Assembly (NCBI GenBank): GCA_028751875.1
Contig: CM054145.1
Coordinates: 2,088,476-2,152,475 of the forward strand
Reading direction: 5' to 3'
Source: Rapana venosa
Lineage: Eukaryota; Mollusca; Gastropoda; Neogastropoda; Muricidae
DNA length: 64,000 nt
Of the stretch, positions 1-11,807 are shown one piece after another. Each line of letters starts with the position of its first letter. Position 1 is the stretch's first letter. The position numbers and the translations under genes were made by a program. The notes beneath the pieces are model-generated. The model did not search any database. It was not told the DNA's origin and saw only the letters and a program-made list of their open reading frames with translations.

Positions 1-240
1 GCAACTCCCACTACACACACTGCACTGCACTGCACTACACTACACCACACCACACCACACACAAACCCCCCACACCACACACGAAACCACACCACCCCAC
101 TAAAACCACACCACACACTACAACCACACCCACACCAACAACACACACCCCCCACAAAAACCACACCACACCACACTACACCACACCACACCACACCACA
201 TTACACTACAATACAATACAGTACAATACAATGCAATACA
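1..240. repeat. CACA/CACCA low-complexity tract
   Basis: Almost pure A/C sequence made of ACACC and ACACA words, drifting into ACAAT words near its right edge. The same composition returns at 775-905. It is simple-sequence DNA; reading frames across it are meaningless. Confidence 0.9.
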
Positions 241-482
241 AAAGATTCTTTCTTCCTTTGGTTCAAGCCAAGTACTGGCATGTAGAAACCATGCGAACAC
301 AGTGAGGATTTCTCTATAACTGCTACCTCAGAACTGACTTCGAACTGACTGTTTTCACATTCTTCAAACGCTTCACGAGTTTCTGGACTGAAATTTGGAA
401 AACAAACAAACAATAAATTATTGCTGTTTCAATTCAGCAAGATGGAAAGTAGGTAAATAATGTTCTGCTAAATGTCATTAAT

Positions 483-540
483 TTATAAATAATAATAATA
501 ATAATAATAAATAAGAAGAAGAAGAAGAAGAAGAAGAAAG
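483..540. repeat. AAT and AAG trinucleotide microsatellites
   Basis: Roughly eight AAT units followed by about eight AAG units, then a pyrimidine-rich stretch to about 700. Between 241 and 482 I see only AT-rich unique sequence with no gene. Confidence 0.85.
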
Positions 541-774
541 AATATTCCTCCCTTCCTCTTCTTCCCTTTTTCTCTTCTTCTTCTTGCTTCTCTTTGTTGC
601 CCGCTGCTGCTGTTCCTCCTCCTCCTCCACCACCACCAGCTTTCTTTTCTTTTTTCTTTTTCCTTTCTTTGGGTTTTTTTTGTTTTGTTTATCTTTTGTT
701 GTTTTTTATCATGTTTTGACTCCTTTAGAGCAGTTGGGATTTTATAATTATGGAAAATCTCACACCACCCCACA

Positions 775-905
775 CCACCTCAACTCCCACACACACACAC
801 ACCACAACTACACATACCCCACACACACCACACCACACACCCCATACAATACACACACACACAAAAACACACCCCAAACAACACAACAAAACCACACCTA
901 CAACG
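775..905. repeat. CACA/CACCA low-complexity tract, second block
   Basis: A/C-only sequence like that at the left edge of the window. From 906 to 1059 there are homopolymer runs and ACAACA words and no recognisable gene. Confidence 0.8.
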
Positions 906-1059
906 ACTGTTCCAACATAGCCCCCCCTTTTCATTGCACGGTTTTTTTTTTTTCCGGGGAATTTTACAACATTTCCCCCAAAAACCACTCAAACATACCC
1001 CACCCCTACCTCACCGAAACACAACAACAACAATTTCCTCGAGGGGTTGATTTGTTGTT

Positions 1060-1112
1060 ACAAGTTTTAAAACGCTATATAATTCCATACTTTATTATTA
1101 TTTTTTTTATTA
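1060..1112 (+). mobile_element. 3' tail fragment of a CR1/L2-like LINE
   Basis: Contains the motif CGCTATATAATTCCATAC followed by TTATTATTATT, which is the 3' terminus shared by LINE tails elsewhere in the window (6500-6716, 9076-9330, 28635-28720, 37140-37205, 45742-46195). Only the last roughly 50 bp remain, so this is a heavily 5'-truncated copy. Assignment rests on the shared tail. Confidence 0.5.
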
Positions 1113-2285
<1,173 letters not shown>

Positions 2286-2289
2286 ACAC

Positions 2290-3275
2290 GACCTTTACCC
2301 AACTTTGAAAATTTTAAACCGTTTCCAATTTACCTTTTATTTCTAAAGTCCTGAAAAAATTTCTCAAAAAGTCAACAACCACCTTTTCTCCAACAATCTT
2401 TTTCTGATTTCCGTCTGCCTATCGCGCCCAACCAACACTGAAACCACCCAGTACACACCTTAAACACGGTTCTACTCGTTTGACTCGGGAAATCCCCTTC
2501 TCAATCTCCGATTTATCTCAGCCTTCGATACTATAGACCACTAAATTTCTTCTTCCCGTCTTAAAAAAAACTTCGGTTTTATGGCCAGCCCCACCTTTTA
2601 ATTCAACCTTACTGACCGTTTCCCAACGTTGCAGTAAACAAGATTAAATCAATACCCAAACTGGAAGCAGAGTCCCACGGGGACATTTCTACCCCTGTTT
2701 TTTTCCTCTTACCCCCCCCCACGACATATAATCAACCTCTAAAATAAACCATCACTTTCGCAGATACTCTCAGATTCAAAGCAATTTACTCCTGAAATCT
2801 CCTTTCTCCGACAAATAGGGCCCACTGCTTTGAAGTATTCAAAAGGATGACACAAAACAAACTCAGCTAAATGCAGTAAAACCGAAGCGCTCGTGGGGAA
2901 CAAAAAAAACTCTTTTTCCTTTACAACAGCTTCAATAAACCGGAAATACTCAGCCCTCTATCCCGCTGTAAAGTATCTAGGCGTTTTTAAACGACAACAC
3001 ACTCTCTATGAAAAAATTAACACCAACCGCGTCTGTACATCAATTAAGGCTATTGTGCAATTCGAAAGTACCTGCCCCACAATGCATAGCCCAAACTTCA
3101 TTTCTCCATTCTTTGTCTGGCAAGCATTCTCTTTTTCTGGTCTGCCGATCATCTACCCCACTCCCTTCAACGTATAAAAACTCTCACTCGCTATTTCGAA
3201 AGAAAAAATGACACACCCCCCCCTTCGATCCTCCCTGCTCCTGGGGCCCACAAGATTTATGTCCCCCTCTCTCAC
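2290..3275 (+). pseudogene. Decayed CR1/L2-like LINE reverse transcriptase (5' part)
   Basis: Reading across frames recovers the ordered blocks of a CR1/L2-type reverse transcriptase. An N-(F/Y)-K-P-V-S-N-L-P-F-I-S-K-V-L block lies near 2312-2370 and an S-A-Y-R-A-Q block near 2415. A D-L-S-(A)-F-D-T-I-D-H block is near 2510-2540 and a V-P-R-G block near 2675. A damaged F-A-D-D block is near 2758, and K-Y-L-G-V-F lies near 2970-2990. A following S-G-L-P-(D)-H-L block runs to about 3270. Frame changes at most blocks show it is dead, or that this stretch has many base-level errors. The ORF does not end here: its C-terminal part resumes at 6055 after an antisense insertion. Confidence 0.75.
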
Positions 3276-3289
3276 AGCCCGGCCCTTTT

Positions 3290-3704
3290 GGGCGGGTGGG
3301 GGGGAACCGGCGACCGGGGTAACCCCCTTTCCTCCATTGGCCCCTGGCCTGAGCGTATGCCGGCATTCATCCGCCCTTCCAGTTGCCATCCATGCTTTTT
3401 TCTGTTTCCCCCTTTTGCCACCTTCAGGTTTCCCCTGCAATGTTTTGGGCTTTGTGGCGGGTGAGGGGAACCCAGTCCTTTTCTTTCAATGGGGAAAGGG
3501 GTTCCTGGCCTGCCACCGGGGTTTTTGACTTTTTGCAAATTCAGGTTTTTCGTTCTCTCCAGGTCCCAGTATTTTCATGGTTTTGTTTCAAGACTATTTT
3601 TGCTTTTCAGCTAAAATTTTCCAGGTTTTTCGTAAGGGGTTTGGGGGGGGGGGGGGGGGGGGGGGGTTTTTTTTTGGGGGGGGGGGGGGGGGGGGGGTTT
3701 TTTT

Positions 3705-3768
<64 letters not shown>

Positions 3769-6050
3769 GCAGCTCGTGTTACTTCCGCCTGGGGGTCAAT
3801 GTCACGGCAAACCGTAAGTTGTTGAGGGTTGCCGCCAAAGGGGAAGGGTAGAGGGAAGCTTGAAGGCCTCTCTCAAATTTTTTCCCAAAAAACAGAAAAA
3901 ACGGACTGAGAAAAAGGGCACCTTGTGGGCCCCCAATGTGGTTTTGAAGTAGTCCCGACCTGTTGTTCAAAGGGACGCAGCTTGCGGGTTGTATATGCTT
4001 GAATGTTTGCACTAGTCCTTTTTCAATGCCAATTTTCTGAGGACTGCCACAGGCCCTTCGTGCCATATTCGTCGAAAGCCTTTTGAAGCGATGAAGTTGT
4101 GGAAACCCAGGTCTCTCTGATTTGAAATTTTTTTTCCCACGGAGTGGCAGTTAAAATCTGTTCGATTGTGTCCTCCCTGCCCAAACCCACTTGTTCCTCT
4201 GAAGGGTGTTCTTCTGCCTCCTTTTTGATCGATTTCAAAAAACTTTGAGCAGATTTGCTGGCGGGGTGAGGGGCTGATTGTTCTATAGTTTTGGCATTGG
4301 CGAAAACCCCCTTTTTTGGGCGGGGGTTTGAGAGTGATTGTGCCATCTTTTGGCCATGTTTTTGCCCCAAAACTTCGCAGTAGCGGTAACAATGTGAAAA
4401 GTTTCGCCACCATGTTTGAGCAGCTCTGCTGATATTGTCTGCCCCGGGGGACTTTCCTCTGGTAAGCTGGGGAGGCTTTTTCCCACTTCTTCCTCGATAG
4501 GAATGGGGGGGGGTGTTTTTGAGTTGCGGGTTTCCCCCTTTTATTTGCCTTGCAGGTTGTATTGGGTAGTTTTTCAGTTTTGCAATTTCAGACCACCGTT
4601 CAATGCGGAGCTTTTTTGGGGGGTTTCCGGAGCTTTTCAAGACTGATTTTGGTTTGAATGGTTTGGGAGTTTCTTCAGGGGGTCGTAGCCTTTTTAGGGC
4701 CCACTTTCAGCTTTTTTTGTCTCATCACTTGACATTTATCCCTTCTCCTGGCCCTTTAACATTGTTCTTCACGAGATTTTTGGGCCCCCTGGACTTTAGG
4801 TTTGGGAAAAACCGGGGGGTTTCAGTGCTCTTTTTGTATCGGAGGTCCAAGATGTCATTGGTAGCCTGGCTGGTGTTTATTTTTTCTGACGACCGAGTAC
4901 CTCCTCTGCTGTTTCTCGGACTGCCTCATTAAAGTTGTTGGGGAGGTCATGATGTCATTGTCCAGGAGGGTTTAAGCCCCAAAACGCCGCCAAGCTTGTT
5001 GGAAGATCTCCCGACATCTGGACTTTTTGTTTTTCCCTCAAATTTGATACGGGGGTTTGCAGGCTGTTTGTTTTTTTGCTTCTTTTGAATACCCCAGCAC
5101 AAGGTGTGAACGTGCCTATTCACTCCAGGGTGGTTTGTCGGTCGTTGATGCGGATTTAAACGCCCTGGGTTAAAAAAATCTATTTGGTTTTGGATTTGCC
5201 CTTTGGCGCACCAGGGTTTTCCTCCTTGATGCTTTTGGGGGGAGAGGGTATGGCAATGGAAGTCGGGGGGTGCAGGCAAACCAGCAACGTAGTTCCCCCG
5301 TCATTGGTTCCCCCGTTCAAACTGAAACCAACTGTTCCGGCCCATTGGGTTTTAAAGTCGGACCTACTTTGGGGTTAAAATCCCCTGGATATGATGTGCC
5401 TTCGGGGGATTTTTAAGGGCTTTCAAAATCTTTGAAAAAAATTTTTCACTTCTTCATCGCATGGCAAAATGGGGCATAGATTTTTATGATGGGGATTTTT
5501 TGGGCTTGGCCCACACCCGGATGCTGATAATCCCGTGGAAGCCGGGGGTACATGATAAGCACCCCCCACTTCCTTTTGACAATAAATGCCCCCCATGTTG
5601 GGATGTTTTTTCCGGCCACTGACCAATCTTGGCCTTTTTCAGTCAATTCCACCAATCCCCCCCAACTCACTTCTCCTATCCAATAATGCCATTTTAGCGC
5701 TAAGCTCATACTCTATTCTTTGATTTTTCGCACTGGTAGGTTACGGAGTCCCTTACCAAAGGATTTGTTTCCCTTGGGGCTTAAAAAATGTTTTTTAAAT
5801 CCAGTGCTATTGTCATTCCACCCGGGTTGACAAGGGAAAACGCGGGGCGTTTTTAACCCGGGCCCCGACCGATCCGGGTTTATTTTTGGGTTTGCATTTG
5901 CTTTCATGTTTTTTCTGTGGGTTAGGATATTTCCCTTTGGGGGCCAAACTCCCCCCAACTCCATATGTTTTTGGGTTTTTCATTGGGGGGTTTCCCCCCC
6001 CCATGCACAGGTTGTCTGGTTACATGGATCCCTACAGTAACAGAGAAATT
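3290..6050 (-). mobile_element. Decayed RTE (CFDP2-like) LINE inserted antisense in the CR1/L2-like LINE
   Basis: On the minus strand the order is that of an RTE-type LINE. The 5' leader near 6010-6050 resembles the leader of the better copy at about 57380-57430. Endonuclease pieces follow at 5970-4950, including G-W-G-L-x-E-L-T-E-K-G and Q-I-Q-N-Q-I-D-F. Reverse transcriptase pieces lie at 4640-3780, including N-Y-R-T-I-S, E-E-Q-x-G-x-G, K-A-F-D and N-L-R-F-A. A C-terminal basic block at 3440-3290 includes G-N-L-K-V-A-K-G. The palm-to-thumb region is replaced by a poly(G)/T tract (3640-3765). Frames break throughout. It is more diverged than the copies at 29016 and 54247, so it is an older insertion or another subfamily. 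Confidence 0.7.
3640..3765. repeat. Poly(G)/poly(T) block inside the RTE remnant
   Basis: G runs separated by two T8-9 runs, ending in about 50 G. It sits where the RTE reverse transcriptase C-terminal half should be, so it either expanded in the element or marks a sequencing collapse. Confidence 0.85.
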
Positions 6051-6054
6051 TTCT

Positions 6055-6674
6055 GACGACCGCATGCTAAACATTCCCTCTTTTCAAAGTCTCCCCAAAA
6101 ATGCCCCTCCTACCTCTGTGAATGTCTTTCCTGTACACTCCTTCACGTTCCCCTTTGCTTGCTGCAGATCTTGTGCCCCGAATACCCAATTCAACCAATC
6201 CACGTTGGCCCCCCGCCTTTTTCTATTTGGGTCCCTCGACCGGGAATGAGTTCCTCCTTCTTCGCCAAAACCCAGTTACGACACTTTTAAATCCAGCCCA
6301 AGAATATTTTTTTCAAACCAAGATTTTTCCCCTTCCCGTTCATATCGAAACTATCCCCCCTTACTAACCCTGTCCCATACCCTGCTAAAGTAACGACCTG
6401 TGATGTGCGCTTTTTTGTGTGGTGTGGGGGTGGGGGTTTTGGGGGGTTGGGTTTGGGGGCGCGCGTTTGAAAAACATTTTATCTTGAAAAATTTTTTTAT
6501 AATTTTTTCTGTAGCGCACCAGTTTGTAATATCGTTTGTTTAAAATAGGGTATTTATCTTTATTGCAGCTGTGTAAGATTAGGTTGAATGCATGCGCTTT
6601 GATTTGTCTTTGCAAGATAACGCGCTATTAAGTTCCATTGATTATTATTATTATTATTATTATCATTATCATCA

Positions 6675-6710
<36 letters not shown>

Positions 6711-6716
6711 GGTGGT
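6055..6716 (+). mobile_element. 3' part of the interrupted CR1/L2-like LINE
   Basis: Continues the ORF broken at about 3275. Blocks reading F-Q-S-L-P-K-N-A-P-P, then Y-T-P-S-R-S and L-G-P-S-T-(W)-N-E, then L-R-Q-N-P, are the usual C-terminal signature of CR1/L2 ORF2, in several frames. The 3' UTR from about 6320 matches the minus-strand copy at 45742-46195 over more than 300 bp and ends in the shared GCGCTATTAAGTTCCATT motif plus an ATT microsatellite (6640-6716). Together with 2290-3275 it forms one element split by the antisense RTE. Confidence 0.75.
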
Positions 6717-6719
6717 GTT

Positions 6720-7600
6720 CAGTCTTGTTCTGATCCAGTCTGTAGAGCTCTTCTTCTTCTTCTTTGCGTTGCCTGGGTTATGTTGTGAGACCAGATCTTC
6801 TGAGGAATTCAGCAGTTGCCTGCCAGTTTCTGCTCCAGAGGCGTGGGCTCAGGCCACACTTCCAGCCTAGCGTCTGGAGAGTCCTGCAGTCTTGTAGGAT
6901 GTGGGCCGTATCCTGCTCTTCTTCTCCACAGGGGCACATAGCAGATGGTGCCATTTTCAATTTTCTGTGGAGGTGTTTATTCAGCCTGTTGTGCCCTGTG
7001 CGTAGTCTGAAAATGACCACCTGTGCTTGTCGTGAAAGCTGGTGATAAGGGTCTGGTTTGAGTGGTGATCTGAAGAGAGATTTGATGTTTTTCATCTCCA
7101 TTAGGTTGACAGGATTGTTCTCTTGCTCCTCTCTTGCCCCATCTTGTCTGCTTGTTCATTTCCTTTAATGCCGCAGTGGGAGGGGATCCACTGGAGCTCT
7201 ATGCGTAAGGCGTTAAGGCTGTGCAGTGCCTTCTCCAGATCTTTCAGTTGTCCGGCATTATAGGACTGCAGCACAGAGAGTGCGTCGGTCAGGAAGACGA
7301 CTTGGGTGTTGTTGTCCACTCTGCTGTTGATGACATTTGCTGCATGGATCAGGGCTTCTACTTCAGCCTTGTAGTTAGTACAATGCAGGCCTGTTGGAAT
7401 TGCTTCAGCCTGCCATTATCCATTAGGGTACTGAATGTAGACCCCCGCACCTCCACACTTGACAGCATCAGTTGCTGATCCATCGGTGTATATGTGAATC
7501 CAGCTTTCTTGGGGGTATCTTTCTTCCAACATGGCTAGTGTGAGAGTCTTTTTCACAATTTCACCCTGCTCATTTTTTGTTGTTATGTAGAGCTCCGACT
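6720..7600 (-). pseudogene. RNase H domain and C-terminal zinc finger of a LINE
   Basis: Minus-strand reading from about 7592 gives an RNase H domain. The first aspartate is in I-Y-T-D-G-S-A (near 7475), the glutamate in Y-K-A-E-V-E-A-L (near 7365) and the second aspartate in F-L-T-D-A-L-S-V-L. The last motif is W-I-P-S-H-C-G-I-K-G-N-E-Q-A-D (near 7170). A C-terminal C-P-C-G...H-I-L-Q-D-C finger (near 6900) follows and the ORF stops at 6778. One in-frame stop lies near 7418 and the frame shifts near 7130. Domain order fits an I/Nimb-type LINE with RNase H. It is 5'-truncated at the CTGA satellite and ends tail-to-tail with the CR1 element on the shared ATT microsatellite. Confidence 0.8.
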
Positions 7601-8140
7601 GACTGACTAAGTAACTGACTGACTGACTGAGTAACTGACTGACCGAGTAACTGACTGACTGACCGAGTAACTGACTGACTGACCGAGTAACTGACTGACT
7701 GACCGAGTAACTGACTGACTGACCGAGTAACTGACTGACTGACCGAGTAACTGACTGACTGACCGTGTACCTGACTGACTGACCGAGTAACTGACTGACT
7801 GACCGAGTAACTGACTGACTGACTGACTGAGTAACTGACTGACTGACTGACTGAGTAACTGACTGACTGACTGACTGAGTAACTGACTGACTGACCGAGT
7901 AACTGACTGCCTGACCGAGTAACTGACTGACTGAGTAACTGACTGACTGAGTAACTGACTGACTTATTAACTGACTGACTGAGTAACTGACTGACTGAGT
8001 GACTGACTGAGTAACTGACTGACTGACCGAGTAACTGATTGGCTTATTAAATGACTGACTGAGTAACTGACTGACTGAGTGACTGACTGACTGAGTAACT
8101 GACTGAGTAACTGACTAAGTAACTGTCTGATTGACATACT
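7593..8140. repeat. CTGA/GTAA minisatellite array
   Basis: Tandem array of CTGACTGACTGA plus CCGAGTAA or GTAA, mostly a 20-bp unit with 12-24-bp variants, about 27 units in all. A shorter block of the same motif lies at 9963-10050 beside the scaffold gap. Confidence 0.95.
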
Positions 8141-8330
8141 GACTGACTTCTATTCCCTCTCCCTGAGGAGTCATTGTGCACCGCATTGCACTGACACCCC
8201 CAGACAGCAGCTTGTCTTGAACAACAGTGTCAAACTGGCGGAGCTCACCCTTCTTCAAGAAGGAATTTGCATGCTTGGTATGGTTTGGGGTTTTTTGGCC
8301 TTCCATACCACCAGCCACCATAGACCTGTT
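8141..8330 (-). other. Possible coding exon or ORF fragment, unidentified
   Basis: The minus strand is open from about 8330 to 8141 and encodes ordinary-looking protein (S-F-L-K-K-G-E-L-R-Q-F-D-T-V-V-Q-D-K-L-L, then S-G-G-V-S-A-M-R-C). It has the mixed composition of real coding sequence, unlike nearby repeat frames. An ACAG-G acceptor-like site lies at its start and a GTATGT donor-like site where the CTGA satellite begins. I do not recognise the family. It could be a host exon of a minus-strand gene or part of a transposon ORF. Confidence 0.3.
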
Positions 8331-8335
8331 AATCA

Positions 8336-8474
8336 GATGGATCGGTGGTGTAGAGGTAACGCGCCTGTCTAGAAAGCGAAAAGTCCGGGTCGGAAGTGTG
8401 CGGTGGTTCAAATCCCGTTTGGGCCCGAAACTTTTTCCCCATCCATTAGATCATGAGTGGTGGTCTGGGCGCTA

Positions 8475-8505
<31 letters not shown>

Positions 8506-8735
8506 CGTGTGTTACACAAAATTATTCAGCGCACGTAAAAGAACCCACGGCAACAAGAGAGTTGTCTCTGGTAAAATTCTGTAGAAAAAAAGCCACTCTG
8601 ATAGGGAAACAAATACAGTTGCAGACAGGGAAAAGAAAAAAAAAAAGGGTGGCGCTGCTCTTGTGGCGACGCGCTCTCCCCGGGGAGAGCAGCCCGAATT
8701 TCACGCAGAGAAATCTCGTGACTTAAAGTGGTAAA
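8336..8735 (+). mobile_element. tRNA-derived SINE, family C
   Basis: The head has a box A-like GGTGTAGAGGTAACGCGCC and a box B GGTTCAAATCCCG near 8405. A conserved core follows (CGGATGAGACGATAAACC near 8480), then a long body to about 8735. Related minus-strand copies lie at 36380-36545 and in each of the three 3.4-kb units. It is not a tRNA gene: the head has no intact cloverleaf. Confidence 0.75.
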
Positions 8736-8844
8736 AATGAAATTAAAAATTAAAAATTAAAAGATGAAATCAACAAAAGATGGATGGGCTTTTGACGCTA
8801 ACACCAGTCCCCCCCGCCCCCCGACACACTAGATAGTGGTTTGT

Positions 8845-8935
8845 AAGTCTTCTAGCGGTCACAGCACTGCGCTAGCTCGCCATTTGACGGCTCGGGATTT
8901 TCCCCGCAGAGTTATCATCAGCACTGGCTCCACTC

Positions 8936-8970
<35 letters not shown>

Positions 8971-9066
8971 TCCCAAAAGTCCTTCGGGTGAGACTCTAAA
9001 CACACACGCAGAACATTTTGCGCATACACTAAAACCTGTCTTGCACTTCCGCAAGAGTTAGGCCAT
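8845..9066 (+). mobile_element. Diverged tRNA-derived SINE, family A
   Basis: A head resembling the family-A head (CTAGCGGTCACAGCACTGCG) is followed by the core CCTTCGGGTGAGACTCTAAA and the GTAAAACCTG-type body. A C33 homopolymer (8937-8969) splits head from core. Confidence 0.55.
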
Positions 9067-9075
9067 ACTCGAATT

Positions 9076-9151
9076 CGAAATAATAATAAGAAGAAGAAGA
9101 AGAAGAAGAAGAAGAATAGTAATAATAATAATGATGGTGATGATGATGATG

Positions 9152-9183
<32 letters not shown>

Positions 9184-9330
9184 TAATGGAACTTATATAG
9201 CGCTATATCTTGCAAAGACAAATCAAAGCGCATGCATTCAACCTAATCTTACACAGTCATGTAATCAATGATAAATAATCAATAGTTTAAACAAACAGAT
9301 ATTACAAACATGGTGCGCTGCAGACAATGC
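9076..9330 (-). mobile_element. 5'-truncated CR1/L2-like LINE 3' end
   Basis: An AAT/GAT microsatellite tail (9076-9183) is followed by about 140 bp nearly identical to 45767-45905, starting with GGAACTTATATAGCGCTATA. In minus orientation this is the last part of the CR1/L2-like 3' UTR. Confidence 0.75.
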
Positions 9331-9363
9331 CAGCTACCTTCATGGTTGGCAAAAACGGTCGCA

Positions 9364-9430
9364 AACACACACACACACACACGCACACACACACCACACA
9401 CACATACACGCACACACACACCACACACAC

Positions 9431-9468
<38 letters not shown>

Positions 9469-9484
9469 ACACACACACCACACA

Positions 9485-9536
<52 letters not shown>
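9364..9536. repeat. CA microsatellite
   Basis: About 170 bp of CA repeats with a few CACCA and CG interruptions. Confidence 0.95.
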
Positions 9537-9593
9537 CCCACCGTGGGTCAACCTCAGAGCTCTGGCCAAGGATCGAGAAGAAGAACGACAACA

Positions 9594-9624
9594 ATCTCTC
9601 TCTCTCCTCTCTCTCTCTCTCATC

Positions 9625-9666
<42 letters not shown>

Positions 9667-9682
9667 CTCTCTCTTTTCCTCC

Positions 9683-9714
<32 letters not shown>

Positions 9715-9753
9715 CTGTTGTCTGTCTGTCTGTCTGTCTGTCTGTTCTGTCTG

Positions 9754-9814
<61 letters not shown>

Positions 9815-9840
9815 ACTCTCTCTCTCTCTCTCTCTCTCTC
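9594..9840. repeat. CT and CTGT microsatellite
   Basis: TC repeats with TGTC blocks, about 250 bp. The overlapping Arg/Glu- or Ser/Leu-rich frames are shadows of the repeat. Confidence 0.95.
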
Positions 9841-9962
9841 CACTGGCCTGCTCTGCTGGTGCTGTTAGCTTACACCTCCCTCGTCGTCGGTTGGGTTCCA
9901 AGCCTGAGCCATAAATCATGATGACAGGAAAACAGGGGACAGCTTGTAGATGGTGAGTACTA

Positions 9963-10050
9963 CCTGACTGACTGACTGAGTAACTGACTGACTAAGTAAC
10001 TGACTGAGTAACTGACTGACTAAGTAACTAACTGAGTAACTGACTGACGA
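9963..10050. repeat. CTGA/GTAA minisatellite, second block
   Basis: Same CTGACTGA-GTAA motif as 7593-8140, about 90 bp, lying just left of the scaffold gap. Confidence 0.85.
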
Positions 10051-10086
10051 AACCCAGGAACCTGATTAAAAAATGATTTAATACTG

Positions 10087-10586
10087 NNNNNNNNNNNNNN
10101 NNNNNNNNNNNNNNNNNNNNNNNNNNNNNNNNNNNNNNNNNNNNNNNNNNNNNNNNNNNNNNNNNNNNNNNNNNNNNNNNNNNNNNNNNNNNNNNNNNNN
10201 NNNNNNNNNNNNNNNNNNNNNNNNNNNNNNNNNNNNNNNNNNNNNNNNNNNNNNNNNNNNNNNNNNNNNNNNNNNNNNNNNNNNNNNNNNNNNNNNNNNN
10301 NNNNNNNNNNNNNNNNNNNNNNNNNNNNNNNNNNNNNNNNNNNNNNNNNNNNNNNNNNNNNNNNNNNNNNNNNNNNNNNNNNNNNNNNNNNNNNNNNNNN
10401 NNNNNNNNNNNNNNNNNNNNNNNNNNNNNNNNNNNNNNNNNNNNNNNNNNNNNNNNNNNNNNNNNNNNNNNNNNNNNNNNNNNNNNNNNNNNNNNNNNNN
10501 NNNNNNNNNNNNNNNNNNNNNNNNNNNNNNNNNNNNNNNNNNNNNNNNNNNNNNNNNNNNNNNNNNNNNNNNNNNNNNNNNNNNNN
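10087..10586. other. Assembly gap (500 N)
   Basis: Exactly 500 unknown bases, a conventional placeholder length, so the true distance is not known. The left flank is satellite and the right flank is a SINE head, either of which could have blocked assembly. Confidence 0.99.
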
Positions 10587-10690
10587 CACTGATGTTAACT
10601 CCAGAGGAAAATATCCCCTTGGACGGGAATCAAACCCAGGTTGTCAGATTGCGAATGTAATGTTCTAACCACTAGGCTATCCCATTCCTG
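10587..10690 (-). mobile_element. SINE family A head, cut by the gap
   Basis: The minus strand carries GGGATAGCCTAGTGGTTAGA (box A region) and a box B GGTTTGATTCCC, followed by the GAGTTAACATCAGTG linker. The rest of the element is lost in the gap. Confidence 0.75.
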
Positions 10691-11807
10691 TGTGTGTGTC
10701 TTTGTATCTGTGTGTGTGTTGATAAAGGGATATGTGTTTCTCACTGAAGTGTGTCAGGATGTCACATTGCTTTTTTGATTGGGCAGTTGGATGATTTGAA
10801 GTTTGAAAGGTCATCCAGTGGTCACTGTCTTTGTGACTGGCATCATTGACTAACAGACTCATAGGAGATTTTTTAAACAGTTATTTTCATGTCCATTGAT
10901 TTCTTCCCCATGGTTATTTGGGTGAAGCACAGTATTTTTGTACTAAAGGCAGATTTCAGTGAACGTCTTGCGCACTGACTCATGAATTGTTCTGTCATTC
11001 ATTCATTTTCTCTTTCACTGGTTGTTTGCTTAAAAACTGACAGAAGTTTTAGCGCTGCTGCAATTAGTTAAATTGCGGAGACATTGATGGGTTAATTTAT
11101 TTGGTGGGGTCATTTTCTCTCTCTTTTATTTTTGATAGATGGATTTATTTATCCGTCCTTTGCCTGTCAGCTGAAATTTGATGTGATTTATTTTTTTGGT
11201 TTGACTGATGTGGTCTTTTGAGTTCAGTCCTTTCCTGATAACTGGCTCCTCCAGTTGATGTTGGAAAGTGGATTGATGCTGCCGTTCACTGTCAGTAGTC
11301 TGGTGCTGTTTTGTTGTTGGATGAACTGGTGGATTCTTTCAGTCCTGTTGGCCAAATTTACATGTATTGGTTTCACGAATTAGCTGATTTGTTAGCAGAA
11401 TTTACTGATGTTGTTTTATTTTGATTTGATTAGTTGATTCACTCATCTATTATCTGTGGAACTTTCTGATTTGAAGTGACTGGATGAATTTATCAGTTGG
11501 TTCTTTCATCATTTATATCACATTGTGAAAGCAGTTCATTGATGTGATTCATTGAACGATTCACTGATTCTCCATCTGCATATCTCCCTAGCCCTAGGTG
11601 ACTTGAGTCAGTGACCCTTTTCTTTATTCCGTACTTGCAAAACTTCTCCATATTTTTTAATCAGTTTGAACCCAAAAAAACCAACAACTTTTGCTATCGT
11701 CCCTAGCAGAACTTGCTGATATTAACTGATTTGATTTGATTCTTCATGTGCTAAATTTCCCCTTCATCAATAACTTTGATTCATTCTTTGTTTCACTGAT
11801 GCCTCCA
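10691..11807 (+). other. Intronic sequence upstream of the TMTC3-like exon
   Basis: AT-rich with no open coding block. From about 11390 it holds degenerate relatives of the 59-bp minisatellite unit (AGAATTTACTGATG near 11397, GAACTTTCTGATTTGAAGTG near 11459, AGAACTTGCTGAT near 11708), so the array once extended further left. No earlier TMTC3 exon is visible. Confidence 0.55.

Noticed and set aside
9279..9921. Frames rich in Arg/Glu, Ser/Leu or Cys/Val across CA and CT repeats
   Set aside because: All frames on both strands are open because the dinucleotide repeats contain no stop codons.
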